15,925 nt of DNA from Spartobacteria bacterium (lineage in GTDB: Bacteria; Verrucomicrobiota; Verrucomicrobiia; Chthoniobacterales; UBA10450). Positions 1-8,000 of the stretch are shown one piece after another. The stretch spans positions 1-15,925 of the forward strand of contig JAJPJU010000115.1 in the NCBI GenBank assembly GCA_021324035.1, given 5' to 3'. The translations under genes were made by a program, and so were the position numbers. Numbering within the stretch: position 1 is the stretch's first letter; each line of letters opens with the position of its first letter. Below the pieces are notes generated by a model, which ran no database searches, had not been told where the DNA came from, and saw nothing but the letters and a program-made list of their open reading frames with translations.

Positions 1-477
1 GTAATCGAGTCCGTACCCGACGACGAATTCATCCTCGATCTCAAAACCGAGATAATCGGCGTCGACCGCGCGATCGCGTTTTTTCTTTTTACTCAGGAGT
101 ACACAAACTTTGATACTCCGCGGCCCGGCGCTCTGGAGTTTATCGCGAATCGCGGCAAGGGTGTGTCCGCTGTCGAGGATGTCGTCGAGGATCAAAATGT
201 GCCGGTCTTGCACGTCCGGGAGCGCGATTTGCTTGAAGATAACTTCGCCGCTGGTCTGGGCTCTGCCGTGATAACTCGCGACGCTTAAACAATCGAGGCG
301 CAGCGGAAGTTGAATACGTCGCATCAAATCGGCCATGAAAACAAGGCTGCCATTCAAGACCGCGATCACAGTCAGCTCCTTTTCGGCGTAATCTTTGGAG
401 ATTTGCGCCGCGATCTGGTCGAGCCGGCTCCATATCGTCGTTTCGTGAAACAGGACGCGGTCGAGATCGCCTTGCAT
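1..477 (-). CDS. hpt: Hypoxanthine phosphoribosyltransferase (3' end outside window)
   Basis: Purine salvage enzyme that transfers the phosphoribosyl group of PRPP to hypoxanthine/guanine in the cytoplasm. I translated the minus strand from ATG at 477; the frame is open through base 1, giving 159 residues, so only a short C-terminal piece is missing. Visible family marks are the VLNGSLVFMADL block (about residues 40-51), the PRPP-binding motif LDDILDSGHT (about 97-106), a Lys/Arg-rich flexible stretch after VCVLLS, and the C-terminal VGYGLDY. The ATG has no purine-rich ribosome site upstream; instead an A/T-rich stretch lies a few bases before it, so the message might be leaderless. The upstream neighbour is decayed DNA, so this gene appears transcribed on its own. 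Family assignment is secure. Confidence 0.95.
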   Translation of the reverse strand, partial: MQGDLDRVLFHETTIWSRLDQIAAQISKDYAEKELTVIAVLNGSLVFMADLMRRIQLPLRLDCLSVASYHGRAQTSGEVIFKQIALPDVQDRHILILDDILDSGHTLAAIRDKLQSAGPRSIKVCVLLSKKKKRDRAVDADYLGFEIEDEFVVGYGLDY

Positions 478-515
478 TCGATATAATTAGGCCACGTTGG
501 TTGAAAAAGATCAAC
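478..515 (-). promoter_or_regulatory. Possible promoter of hpt, close to the start codon
   Basis: Reading the minus strand toward the hpt ATG, TTGATC (510-515) resembles a -35 element and TAATTATAT (481-489) resembles a -10 element. The spacing is about 19 bases, slightly long. The -10-like block ends only about four bases before the ATG and there is no Shine-Dalgarno sequence. This is weak pattern evidence only. Confidence 0.22.
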
Positions 516-527
516 GCGCGATGCGGC

Positions 528-590
528 TTACTTTAAAGCGGTGTCGCATTTTGCAATCTCGCGAAATGTCTTCTCAGGCTTATCAGCGTA
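528..590 (-). pseudogene. Remnant: C-terminal end of a TPR Ser/Thr kinase paralogue
   Basis: On the minus strand this short piece encodes KPEKTFREIAKCDTALK followed by TAA (528-530). It aligns without gaps to the last residues of the intact kinase at 1471-4314, KPDEVTHEIAKCDAVLR plus stop; REIAKCD against HEIAKCD is the clearest part. In-frame homology stops within a few codons upstream and a TAA lies about 28 codons before the terminal stop, so there is no gene here. It lies just downstream of a second kinase tail (611-1020) with a different ending, so it probably comes from a third paralogue. The match is short but collinear and ends at the same stop position, which makes chance unlikely. 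Confidence 0.6.
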
Positions 591-610
591 GCGGCCGCCA
601 AATGCAGCGA

Positions 611-1020
611 CTATTTATCGCGTGGCTGGAAAGCGAGTTCGCGGGCCTCCGCGAGCAGGCGTTTTGTTTCGTTCGGTTTGTCGCGGTAGAGCGGCGCAAG
701 TTTCCCTTGATCGCGTAGATTTTCCCACAATTGGAGACTGTGATTCAGATGGTCTGCTGACTTGTCCGCCTGTGCGGGATCGTGGTTGGTTTCGGCCAGA
801 AGCATGAAGGCTTTTCCGGCATCCAGCCACAATCGGGCGAGTGCAACCTTCGCTTTGATATTGGTGGGCACGCGAGCGACGGTTTCTTGCGCCAAAGGGA
901 AAGACCTTTCGAAAGCGGATTGGGCGCCGACGACATCGTGTAGGCGCGCCCGGACAATTCCAAGGTTATGATAGAGATTGCCCAGTCACGCGACACGCTG
1001 GCGGGATTGCAATCGACGCT
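611..1020 (-). pseudogene. Remnant: TPR C-terminal part of a Ser/Thr kinase paralogue
   Basis: The minus strand encodes a TPR-like segment, LGNLYHNLGIVRARLHDV then FPLAQETVARVPTNIKAK, with a tail (LWENLRDQGKLAPLYRDKP) that matches the end of the intact kinase (WRQLKDNGTLIPLDAGKP) before terminating at TAG (611-613). The frame is blocked by a TGA at 986-988. Just upstream, in another frame, NPASVSRD followed by the LGN block restores a normal TPR unit, so a single-base loss near 985-990 would explain the break. No kinase domain, start codon or ribosome site remains. At about 1005-1025 the homology ends and a plus-strand Pro-Thr tail begins. I read it as the surviving 3' end of a duplicated kinase gene. 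A TTG at 895 could start a 94-residue peptide, but that seems accidental. Confidence 0.72.
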
Positions 1021-1365
1021 AGTCCAACGCCAACCCCAACGCCGGTCAATAGTCCGACTCCAACTCCTACGGCAACTCCATCATCAAGCGCGACACCTAC
1101 TCCAAGCCCGACGCCGATTTCGTCGCCCACGCCTACACCCACCCCGACGGCGGCGCCTAGTCCGACACCGACTCCGTGTGGACATCGTGGATGCGGCCCA
1201 AGCCCGACTCCAACGCCGACGCCGACACCGCTACCAAGCGCAACACCAAGTCCTACTCCAACCCCGACTCCAACTCCCACCCCGACGCCGACTCCGACTC
1301 CTCCGCTTAGCTCGCCGACGCCAACCCCGACTCCTACCCCAACGCCAATACGCAGGACGCCATGA
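1003..1365 (+). pseudogene. Remnant: Pro-Thr-rich C-terminal tail of a secreted protein
   Basis: In the frame ending at TGA 1363-1365 the plus strand encodes a run of Pro-Thr/Ser dipeptides with a central CGHRGC and the ending PLSSPTPTPTPTPTPIRRTP. This mirrors the C-terminus of the intact secreted protease, which has CGHNC in mid-tail and ends SLSSPTPTPTPTPTPIHRSH. There is no signal peptide, no folded domain and no credible start codon. The 5' edge abuts, tail to tail, a minus-strand kinase fragment. The simplest reading is the 3' end of a second copy of the protease gene, left behind by a deletion. The antisense frame reads as a Gly-Val repeat and is a shadow. Confidence 0.75.
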
Positions 1366-1470
1366 TCGGGCTTTGAAGGCGTTACTGCGGAAGGGCGAAG
1401 AACGCAGGTCCGAGCGTCACTGTACCGTGACTACAACAGACGAAGCCAGCCGGCGTAGAGTCGGCGGTCG

Positions 1471-4314
1471 CTATCTCAACACTGCATCGCACTTTGCGAT
1501 CTCGTGTGTAACCTCGTCCGGTTTGCCTGCGTCGAGCGGAATGAGTGTGCCGTTGTCTTTCAGTTGGCGCCAAATTACTGCACTTTGAACGAGCTGCTCG
1601 CGAGCCTGCTGCCATTCAAACTTGCGATCGGCTTCGGAGCGGCCGCTTGCTTGAGCCAAACGCGCGTGGATTTTGCCGATTTCCAAATGGCGCAACGCCA
1701 GCCGTGCTCGCAATCGCGCATTGCTTGGAGCTTGGGACGCGACCTGCTCGGCCAGCGATAACGCTGTACTCATCGCCGTCATTGCTCCGTGCGCATCGCC
1801 ATCTTCGATCAGGGTTTGCGCGATGTCAGCTTGAATGGTTGAAACATCGTCTTTGGCGCGGGCGTTGGATGGTTCGGCGGCCAGCGTCGCTTCTCTGATA
1901 GCAAGAGCTCTGCGGTAATTTTGGATTGCCAGTTTATAACTGCGCTGAGCGGCCAGCGCTTCGCCGAGACGCTGCACCGTAAAAGCGACATCCGACTTGT
2001 TTTGCTCATTATCAGGATCGGCGCCCAACAGTGCTTCGCTGATGGCCAGTGCTTTGCGATGATTTTCCAGCGCGCCTGCTACGTCACCGGTTCTCAACAG
2101 ATCCTGGCCAAGCGCATTGTAAGTCACCCCCAGGCTGCGCCGAACGTCGCTGTTCTTCGGATCGGCTGTGGCAATGCGTTGCAATTCAGCGATTAGCTGG
2201 CGCGATTGATCGATCGCCTGAGCGATTTGGTTGTTGTCGACGAGCGCATATCTCAGAAACGCTTTCGCGGCGAGCAGTTGAACACGGTAGGTCTGATTGT
2301 TGGGATCGGCAGCGGCTAACTGTTCCAGCATCCCCACCGACCGGCGTTGCATCGCGAGCGCACCGGCAACATCGCCGGTCGTATCCAAAAGCATCCCTTC
2401 ACGATTGAGGACCTCTGCCAGTTGCGACGTTACTTCGACATTTTGGGTATTGGCCGCCGCCAATGGTTCGAGCAGGTCTTTGGCTTTTTGGTAGCTAGCC
2501 AAAGCACCGGCGGTGTCGCCAAGATTGGCAAAACTCTCCAGCCCTTTGATGTCCCCGATTTTTTCGTCGAGCACCGCCATGGCAATTCGATGGTCAATCT
2601 TTGCGGGGTCGATCGCCGCCACATGCTCGCGAAGTTGCCGTGCCCGTTCATAGCTTTTGAGGCCGGCTTGAAGCTCGCCTGTAGTGTAAAGCATGTCCCC
2701 GATGCCTTCGTAACTGTTGGCGACTTCGTTCTGGAGACCTGGATCTTGCGGAGCGCTCGAAAGCAAACTTTCACGAATCTCCAACGAACGCCGATAGCTC
2801 TTTATCGCGCCGCTCGTATCTCCAAGATTCACATAATACGAGTTCCCCTGGATTTGCCCGACCTTCTGATAGGCGGTTGCGAGTTCTCGTAACAAATCGC
2901 GATCGTTACTTGCTTCGCGCGATAAATTATCGAGGTACTTGAGCGCATCCTGCACGAGTTTCTGACGCACGGCCGTGGAACCTGGCAGCGCCGCGATCGC
3001 GTCGTGATAATCGAACAAAACCGAATGCGCCAATTGACGAACCTCATTGAATCGGCGATTGGCGCGCCGCGCTTCAGTTGTCGTAGTAATAATCCCTGCG
3101 GCTAAAATCGACATGATCAAGGCGACGACGGCCACACCGATTTTATGGCGCCCCATAAATTTGCCGGCCCGATAGCCGACCGTGTCTTTACGCGCGCGAA
3201 CCGGCAGTCCCTCCAAGTGCCGGCGAATGTCCGCGGAAAATCGCTCTACTGAAGCGTAGCGGCGCTCCGGTTCTTTGCGAATCGCCTTTAGAACAATGTT
3301 ATCCAAGTCACCGCGAAGCTGGCGTCGAACTTTTTCGATTCCGATTTCAGCCCGGGAGCTCGTGACCGCTGTGCTGGGCCGATCGGGGTTTTGCTCACGA
3401 ATAGCCCTTGTAACTTCGTCCGGGTTGCGCGTCTTGAGCCGATAAGGACGGCAGCCAGTGAGCAGTTCGTAAAGCAAAATGCCTAACGAATACACATCAC
3501 TCACTGTCGTTACGGAATCGCCCGCCACCTGCTCGGGGCTGGCATACTCCGGGGTCATTCGCCGCTGCAACGTCAACGTTACTTCGGGCGTTGATTCGTC
3601 GAGAAGCTTGGCGATCCCGAAGTCGAGCAACTTGATCTCACCCAGATTGGTCACGAGAACGTTGGTTGGCTTGAGATCGCGGTGAATAATAAGGCGTTGA
3701 TGTGCGTAACTCACCGCTGAGCAAATTTCGCGAAATAAAGTCAGCCGCTCATTCACCGACAGCTTGTGCTCGTCTGCGTATTTGGTAATTGGCTTCCCGT
3801 CCACATACTCCATCACAAAATAGGGCAAATCGTGTTCGGTCGTTCCCGCATCGAGAAGAGCAGCAATTTTTGGATGAGTCAGGCGCGCGAGGATTTGTCG
3901 TTCACTGGAAAATCGACGAAGCACCTCGTCCGTATCAGTGCCGCGTTTCAAGATTTTGATCGCCACCTGTTTTTCAAACGCACCGTCGGCTCTCTCCGCC
4001 AGATAAACCGCGCCCATTCCTCCCCGGCCGAGTTCGCGCAAGATCCGATAGGCGCCAACGAGTTGGCCGGAAGCCAAACCCGACATTTGACGGCGAAGCA
4101 CGTCAGTCGTTCCCTGCGCAAACTTTTCGATTGAGCCGGTGGTTTGCTCGACTAGCGATTCGACTTCGCGGAGAACGTCCTGGTCATTTCCGCATCGCTT
4201 CCTGATGAACTCGGAACGTTTTTCGACCGAGGTTTGCTCCAACGCCTCGGCAACAATCCTCTTGATCAATTGCCAGCGTTCGGCGGTTAGTTGCTCCTGA
4301 TCCTGCGGCTTCAA
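1471..4314 (-). CDS. Transmembrane serine/threonine protein kinase with TPR sensor region
   Basis: PknB-type (Hanks) kinase of 947 residues. The N-terminal 80 residues are the helical leader usual in sigma-linked kinases. The kinase domain covers about 90-370, with glycine loop GRGGMG (96-101), catalytic Lys in VAIK (K120), HRDLKPTN (211-218), DFG (231-233) and PEYASPEQ (255-262), so it should be active. One membrane helix lies at about 391-411. The rest is TPR-like modules about 45-55 residues apart, many with an LGDTxGAxxSY core and a DPxN-type linker; these would be periplasmic and bind protein partners. TTG at 4314 was chosen because it sits directly after the in-frame stop of the sigma gene and the first internal ATG is at residue 77, inside conserved sequence. 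The pairing suggests a sigma/kinase signalling unit; the ligand and phosphorylation targets are unknown. Confidence 0.92.
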   Translation of the reverse strand: MKPQDQEQLTAERWQLIKRIVAEALEQTSVEKRSEFIRKRCGNDQDVLREVESLVEQTTGSIEKFAQGTTDVLRRQMSGLASGQLVGAYRILRELGRGGMGAVYLAERADGAFEKQVAIKILKRGTDTDEVLRRFSSERQILARLTHPKIAALLDAGTTEHDLPYFVMEYVDGKPITKYADEHKLSVNERLTLFREICSAVSYAHQRLIIHRDLKPTNVLVTNLGEIKLLDFGIAKLLDESTPEVTLTLQRRMTPEYASPEQVAGDSVTTVSDVYSLGILLYELLTGCRPYRLKTRNPDEVTRAIREQNPDRPSTAVTSSRAEIGIEKVRRQLRGDLDNIVLKAIRKEPERRYASVERFSADIRRHLEGLPVRARKDTVGYRAGKFMGRHKIGVAVVALIMSILAAGIITTTTEARRANRRFNEVRQLAHSVLFDYHDAIAALPGSTAVRQKLVQDALKYLDNLSREASNDRDLLRELATAYQKVGQIQGNSYYVNLGDTSGAIKSYRRSLEIRESLLSSAPQDPGLQNEVANSYEGIGDMLYTTGELQAGLKSYERARQLREHVAAIDPAKIDHRIAMAVLDEKIGDIKGLESFANLGDTAGALASYQKAKDLLEPLAAANTQNVEVTSQLAEVLNREGMLLDTTGDVAGALAMQRRSVGMLEQLAAADPNNQTYRVQLLAAKAFLRYALVDNNQIAQAIDQSRQLIAELQRIATADPKNSDVRRSLGVTYNALGQDLLRTGDVAGALENHRKALAISEALLGADPDNEQNKSDVAFTVQRLGEALAAQRSYKLAIQNYRRALAIREATLAAEPSNARAKDDVSTIQADIAQTLIEDGDAHGAMTAMSTALSLAEQVASQAPSNARLRARLALRHLEIGKIHARLAQASGRSEADRKFEWQQAREQLVQSAVIWRQLKDNGTLIPLDAGKPDEVTHEIAKCDAVLR

Positions 4315-4764
4315 TTATTTCGCGCGCGCTAAATCTCTCTGAAGCCAGCGTTTTGCCACCGCCCACTCGCGTTTGACTGTCGTCGGAGAAATGGCGAGCG
4401 CAGCCGCAATTTCTTCGATGGTTAAGCCGCCAAAAAAGCGCATCTCCACAATTTTCGCCTGCTCGTCGTCCAGGCGTTCCAGCCTTTGCAGAGATTCGTC
4501 AACTTCCAGAAGATTCAGCTCTTTAACGGCGGGAATATCGATGTTTTCGTCGAGCGCGATCCGCACCGCATCTTTGCCACCGCGCTTTTCAGCCCATCGC
4601 GCATTGGCGTGATCAATCAAAATCCGCCGCATCATTCGCGCAAAGATCCCGAGAAGCTGGGCCCGATTTTGCCAGGCCGACTGCCTCTGATTCGCCATGC
4701 GCAGATAAGCTTCATGAACAAGAGCCGTGGGCTGGAGGGTGTGATCCGGTCGCTCGCTTTGCAT
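4315..4764 (-). CDS. ECF-type sigma-70 factor, open part after an in-frame TGA
   Basis: RNA polymerase sigma factor of the ECF subfamily often found beside TPR kinases. The 149-residue frame from ATG 4764 contains most of region 2 (TLQPTALVHEAYLRM, then IFARMMRRILIDHANARWAE, about 9-59) and a complete region 4 helix-turn-helix (LTIEEIAAALAISPTTVK, about 114-131). Relatives are typically about 185-195 residues and begin with a block like LxPLVYDELRRLAA. That block is present here, in the same frame, just upstream of a TGA (4768-4770). So the ATG at 4764 either permits reinitiation that yields a protein lacking region 2.1, or the gene is inactivated. The gene lies directly upstream of the kinase (TAA then TTG), so the two are almost certainly co-transcribed and translationally coupled. 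Confidence 0.82.
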   Translation of the reverse strand: MQSERPDHTLQPTALVHEAYLRMANQRQSAWQNRAQLLGIFARMMRRILIDHANARWAEKRGGKDAVRIALDENIDIPAVKELNLLEVDESLQRLERLDDEQAKIVEMRFFGGLTIEEIAAALAISPTTVKREWAVAKRWLQRDLARAK

Positions 4765-4767
4765 GAA

Positions 4768-4899
4768 TCAGGCTGCCACCCGCCGTAACTCGTCGTAAAC
4801 CGCCGGCAACATTCCGCGAAGCGTGTCCGCGTCCGCCGCGGACACAGTCGCAGTTAGATCGTCGATTAGCTCACGGGTTAGAACTGCCACTGCAGCCAT
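4768..4899 (-). pseudogene. 5' part of the sigma factor gene, cut by in-frame TGA
   Basis: From ATG 4899 the minus strand encodes 43 residues ending LRGMLPAVYDELRRVAA, then TGA at 4768-4770, then Phe and the Met of the downstream frame (FMQSERPDHTLQPTALV). The family pattern is VYDELRRLAA-x-YM-xx-ERPxHTLQPTALV, so the TGA stands exactly where one residue belongs and nothing else is disturbed. CGA (Arg) to TGA would be a single C-to-T transition. With the stop read as a residue, the full frame 4899-4315 is 194 codons, a normal length. The frame is open upstream of ATG 4899 as well, so the true start is not certain. Confidence 0.7.
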
Positions 4900-5012
4900 A
4901 CTCGCGATCTTACGCTTTTCCGGAGAAAGCGTCGAGGCCCGTGAAAATTGGTGAATTTCTTGGTCTGTTTCATCCGGATTTCCCGCGTTCTGGACAAAGC
5001 ACAGGTATTTTT
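4900..5012. promoter_or_regulatory. Divergent intergenic region between sigma factor and secreted protease
   Basis: About 113 bases separate the probable sigma start (4899, minus) from the secreted protease start (5013, plus), so promoters for both genes should lie here or just inside the 5' ends. I see no confident -35/-10 pair. ECF-dependent promoters have subunit-specific motifs that I cannot assign from one example. A short AGG (5004-5006) about six bases before ATG 5013 may serve as a weak ribosome site. Confidence 0.4.
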
Positions 5013-8000
5013 ATGAAGTCAAAATCCCTCGCCCCGTTTTCCATTTTAGTGCCGATCTTTGCCGTTCTGGCCTTTTCTGGAACGGCGGTTCAAACCCCCA
5101 CCAGCGTTCCGGTCGCGTTTTATCATGCCGAGGGCAACGGCAACGATGACACCGGCCAGCACAATGCGACGGTTCCGGTCACCGATGTCACCAATCCAGG
5201 GCTCAATTACACCTCTGGCAAGATCGGGCAGGCCTTTAATTTTACGGGGCTAATAAACCTCGGCGGGTCGCTAACGGGCACCTACGTCGACTTTTCCGGA
5301 GACTGGATGGCGTTTGAATCGTTTAGCCTCGTGATGTGGATTAGAGACGACGCCACCGGTGCTTCGCCGCAAACGACCTCCGCCCCGGTGATCGCGATGC
5401 TCGATAACTTTAACGGCACCGATTGGTCGATCACTTACGACCATGTGTTAGGTCCGGTTGGTCAGGGCAATCAGTATCTCTACAAGAGTTCCGACGGCGT
5501 GCAGATCGCGTTCAGCACCAACCCGGGAACGTATCAGCAGTTGACCATCACGCGGGATGGGTCGACCCGCGTCACTCACATCTACACCAACGGCCAACTC
5601 GTCGGCTCCGCAACCGGCAGCGGCGATTTGTTTCTCGATCCTTCGCTGGTTATCGGCATGCGAGCGGGAACAAATTTCAATGCCAATACCTACTGGCATG
5701 GCGCGATCGATGAGTTCCGAGTCTACGATCACGTGATCACCGCGGACGAGATTGCGGCTTTGCAGTTGGATTTCGATGCGGTCAGAGACTTCTTCGCCAC
5801 TACAAATGGCAGCAACCAGGTTTGGCAATATGGCTTCACCGCGCTCGATGGATCGGGCTTCACCGGTTTCTCGAATCCGGGCTCCTTTACTGCGTCATCC
5901 GGCGGACCAATGAGATCCTGGCACACGCTGGTGAACGGCGCGCAAATGTCCGACATGGGACTCGCCTACAATGCCAGTGGCCAGGATCAGATATACAACA
6001 TTTGCACCCTGCAACAGCCGGACGTCCTCGGTGTGTTTCCCGGAAATGACGGACGCAAAACTGTGGTCCGTTGGACCGCCCCGACAAGCGGCACGTATTC
6101 AATTCAAGGTCGATTTCAAAATATCGATCATTCGAGTTCCGACGTTTCGATCATTCAGAATGGAAACATCGGTTCACCGCTTTTTAGCGATGAAGTTGAC
6201 GCGCCGGGTACTTGCCAGCAAACAACCGTCACAAAGCCGTTTTCTTTGACTACATCAGTCAATGCGGCTGACACGATCGATTTTCGCGTCGGTTGGGGCG
6301 ACAACAGCGAATTTAGCTTCGATGGCACTGGCCTGGCCGCGACGATTACCCAAACGACGGCTGGACCAAGTCCAACTCCCACGCCGACTCCGTTAGTATG
6401 CCCGGCCGGATTTGCGGATTGCGACGGCAACCCGGCCAACGGGTGCGAGGTAAATCTTAATACCGATTCCCAAAATTGCGGCGCCTGTGGCATCAGCTGT
6501 CCGTCCGGCTCGCATTGTCAAAACGGTACCTGCGTTCCGAATCCTTCGCCAACTCCCACTCCGACGCCAACTCCGACAACACCGCCGAATTCACTTCCGC
6601 ACATCGGATCTTTTTCCTTCAATGGACCGACGGCGCCGGGAGGAAGTGCTACATTTGCTGTCTCAACCGACGCGGGACTGGCCGTCCGTATTCAGTCGAC
6701 CACGTGCACGCCGGCATCCGATCCAAGCTGTGAAGGAAGCTGGACGGATCTGCCTGATGGGAATGGCGGACACATGCACGAAGACAGTCCGGGAAACTAT
6801 TCGCTTACTACTACGTCCTATCCCATTGCGAACGGCATTTACTTCCGCGCGATCTCGTCGAAGACCGGATTCAGCGATGGTAAGTCCGATGCATTCGGAC
6901 CCTACGACTTAGCGACGCTCCCGCACATTGCCTCATTCTCGAAGCTAGGACCAAGCAAGCCGGGTGACAGCATCACCTTCGGTGTCGGGACGGTTGCGGG
7001 ATTGGCCGTACGTATTCAATCGACCACTTGCACGCCTGCATCCGACCCAAGCTGTGAAGGAAGCTGGGCGGATCTGCCTGATGGCAATGGTGGGCACTTG
7101 CACGAGGACAGCCCTGGGAACTATTCGCTCACTACGACATCCTATCCGAAGGCGAACGGCATTTATTTCCGCGCCCTCTCGTCGAAGACCGGCTACACCG
7201 ATGGTAGGTCCGACGTCCAGGGTCCTTTCGATTTGGTCGCTCCGAGCGTGCAACTGATCGGCCTGGAAGTCACTCAGGGAGTCCAGAACCTTAAGAACGA
7301 TACGCCACTGGTGGCTGGACGGGCGACATTTGTCCGAGCCTATGTAAAGAACGTCGCGTCTAGTCCCGGTCCTGTCTCAGCGACTGCATCACTCACGGCG
7401 CGAGACACGGCGACAGGAACGGTTTTGGGAACGATCAAGAACAGCAACGCCGGCGGAAAAATCAAAATCTTGCCGCAGTCGGTGGGCGGGCCCGGTCCAC
7501 TACGATCCAATCTTGACGACAGCTTCTATTTTGAATTGCCGAATGGGACTTATCTTGGCCAACCGGATTGGACCAAGGCCGGAACCGTCGAATTTACGTT
7601 CACCGCCAACGAGTTCGCCGTTCAGTGCAACGAACCTGACGGCACGCCCGATTGCAAAACCACTGTTCAATTTCAAAAGCGACGGCCATTTACCTTCAGA
7701 TTAATTCCGACCAGCGGAACCGATAGCAAAGGCAATCAGGTTTATCCGTCTTTGGCTGATGAGTTTGAGACACTAACAGAGATCGTGGCCAACTTTCCGA
7801 TTAGCGGACTTGGCAGCGATGGGATGACGGTGACGCTGGATAACCAATGGTCGGTGAGTCAGGAGTATTGCTCGCTCAACGGCATTACTGCGTTGAAGAA
7901 TCTTGCAAAAGGAAAGCGGACTAAAGATTTGCTCAATGGACCAACCGAAGACTTCTATTTCTCGCTTGTGCCGGAGCTCGTGGTAGCTGGCGGCTGTAGT

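Larger units (their letters stand above)
478..1470. other. Roughly 1-kb gene-free interval made of decayed fragments
   Basis: This stretch between hpt and the intact kinase contains no intact gene that I can support. Its recognisable contents are two kinase 3' ends on the minus strand and one Pro-Thr tail on the plus strand, listed separately. The last 105 bases (1366-1470), between the tail remnant and the kinase stop, show no gene, clear terminator or repeat. The order kinase-tail(-), Pro-Thr-tail(+), kinase(-), sigma(-), secreted protein(+) is what a tandem duplication followed by an internal deletion of the left copy would leave. Confidence 0.7.

Noticed and set aside
611..895. A 94-residue protein starting at TTG 895
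   Set aside because: Its sequence is the end of a TPR kinase and the frame is blocked just upstream by a stop that a one-base shift removes; it is better read as a pseudogene fragment.
966..1280. Minus-strand Gly-Val repeat frames (also at 9647-9904)
   Set aside because: These are antisense readings of Pro-Thr codons, which always give Gly-Val; no start signals or folded sequence.
1018..1365. Repetitive stretch that could be mistaken for a CRISPR or tandem-repeat array (also 9714-9998)
   Set aside because: There are no constant repeats with unique spacers. The period is about six bases and is explained by alternating Pro-Thr codons.
968..1588. A 206-codon plus-strand frame rich in Arg, Leu and Gln
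   Set aside because: It is an out-of-frame reading of the Pro-Thr repeat that runs on antisense to the kinase 3' end; composition is a by-product of the CCN-ACN pattern.
2347..2892. Long plus-strand frames antisense to the kinase, including this 181-codon frame
   Set aside because: They overlap well-conserved TPR coding sequence on the other strand and show no recognisable domain or ribosome site.
4941..5012. GTG 4941 as the start of the secreted protease
   Set aside because: The 24 extra codons are polar and would bury the signal peptide, which begins cleanly at ATG 5013.
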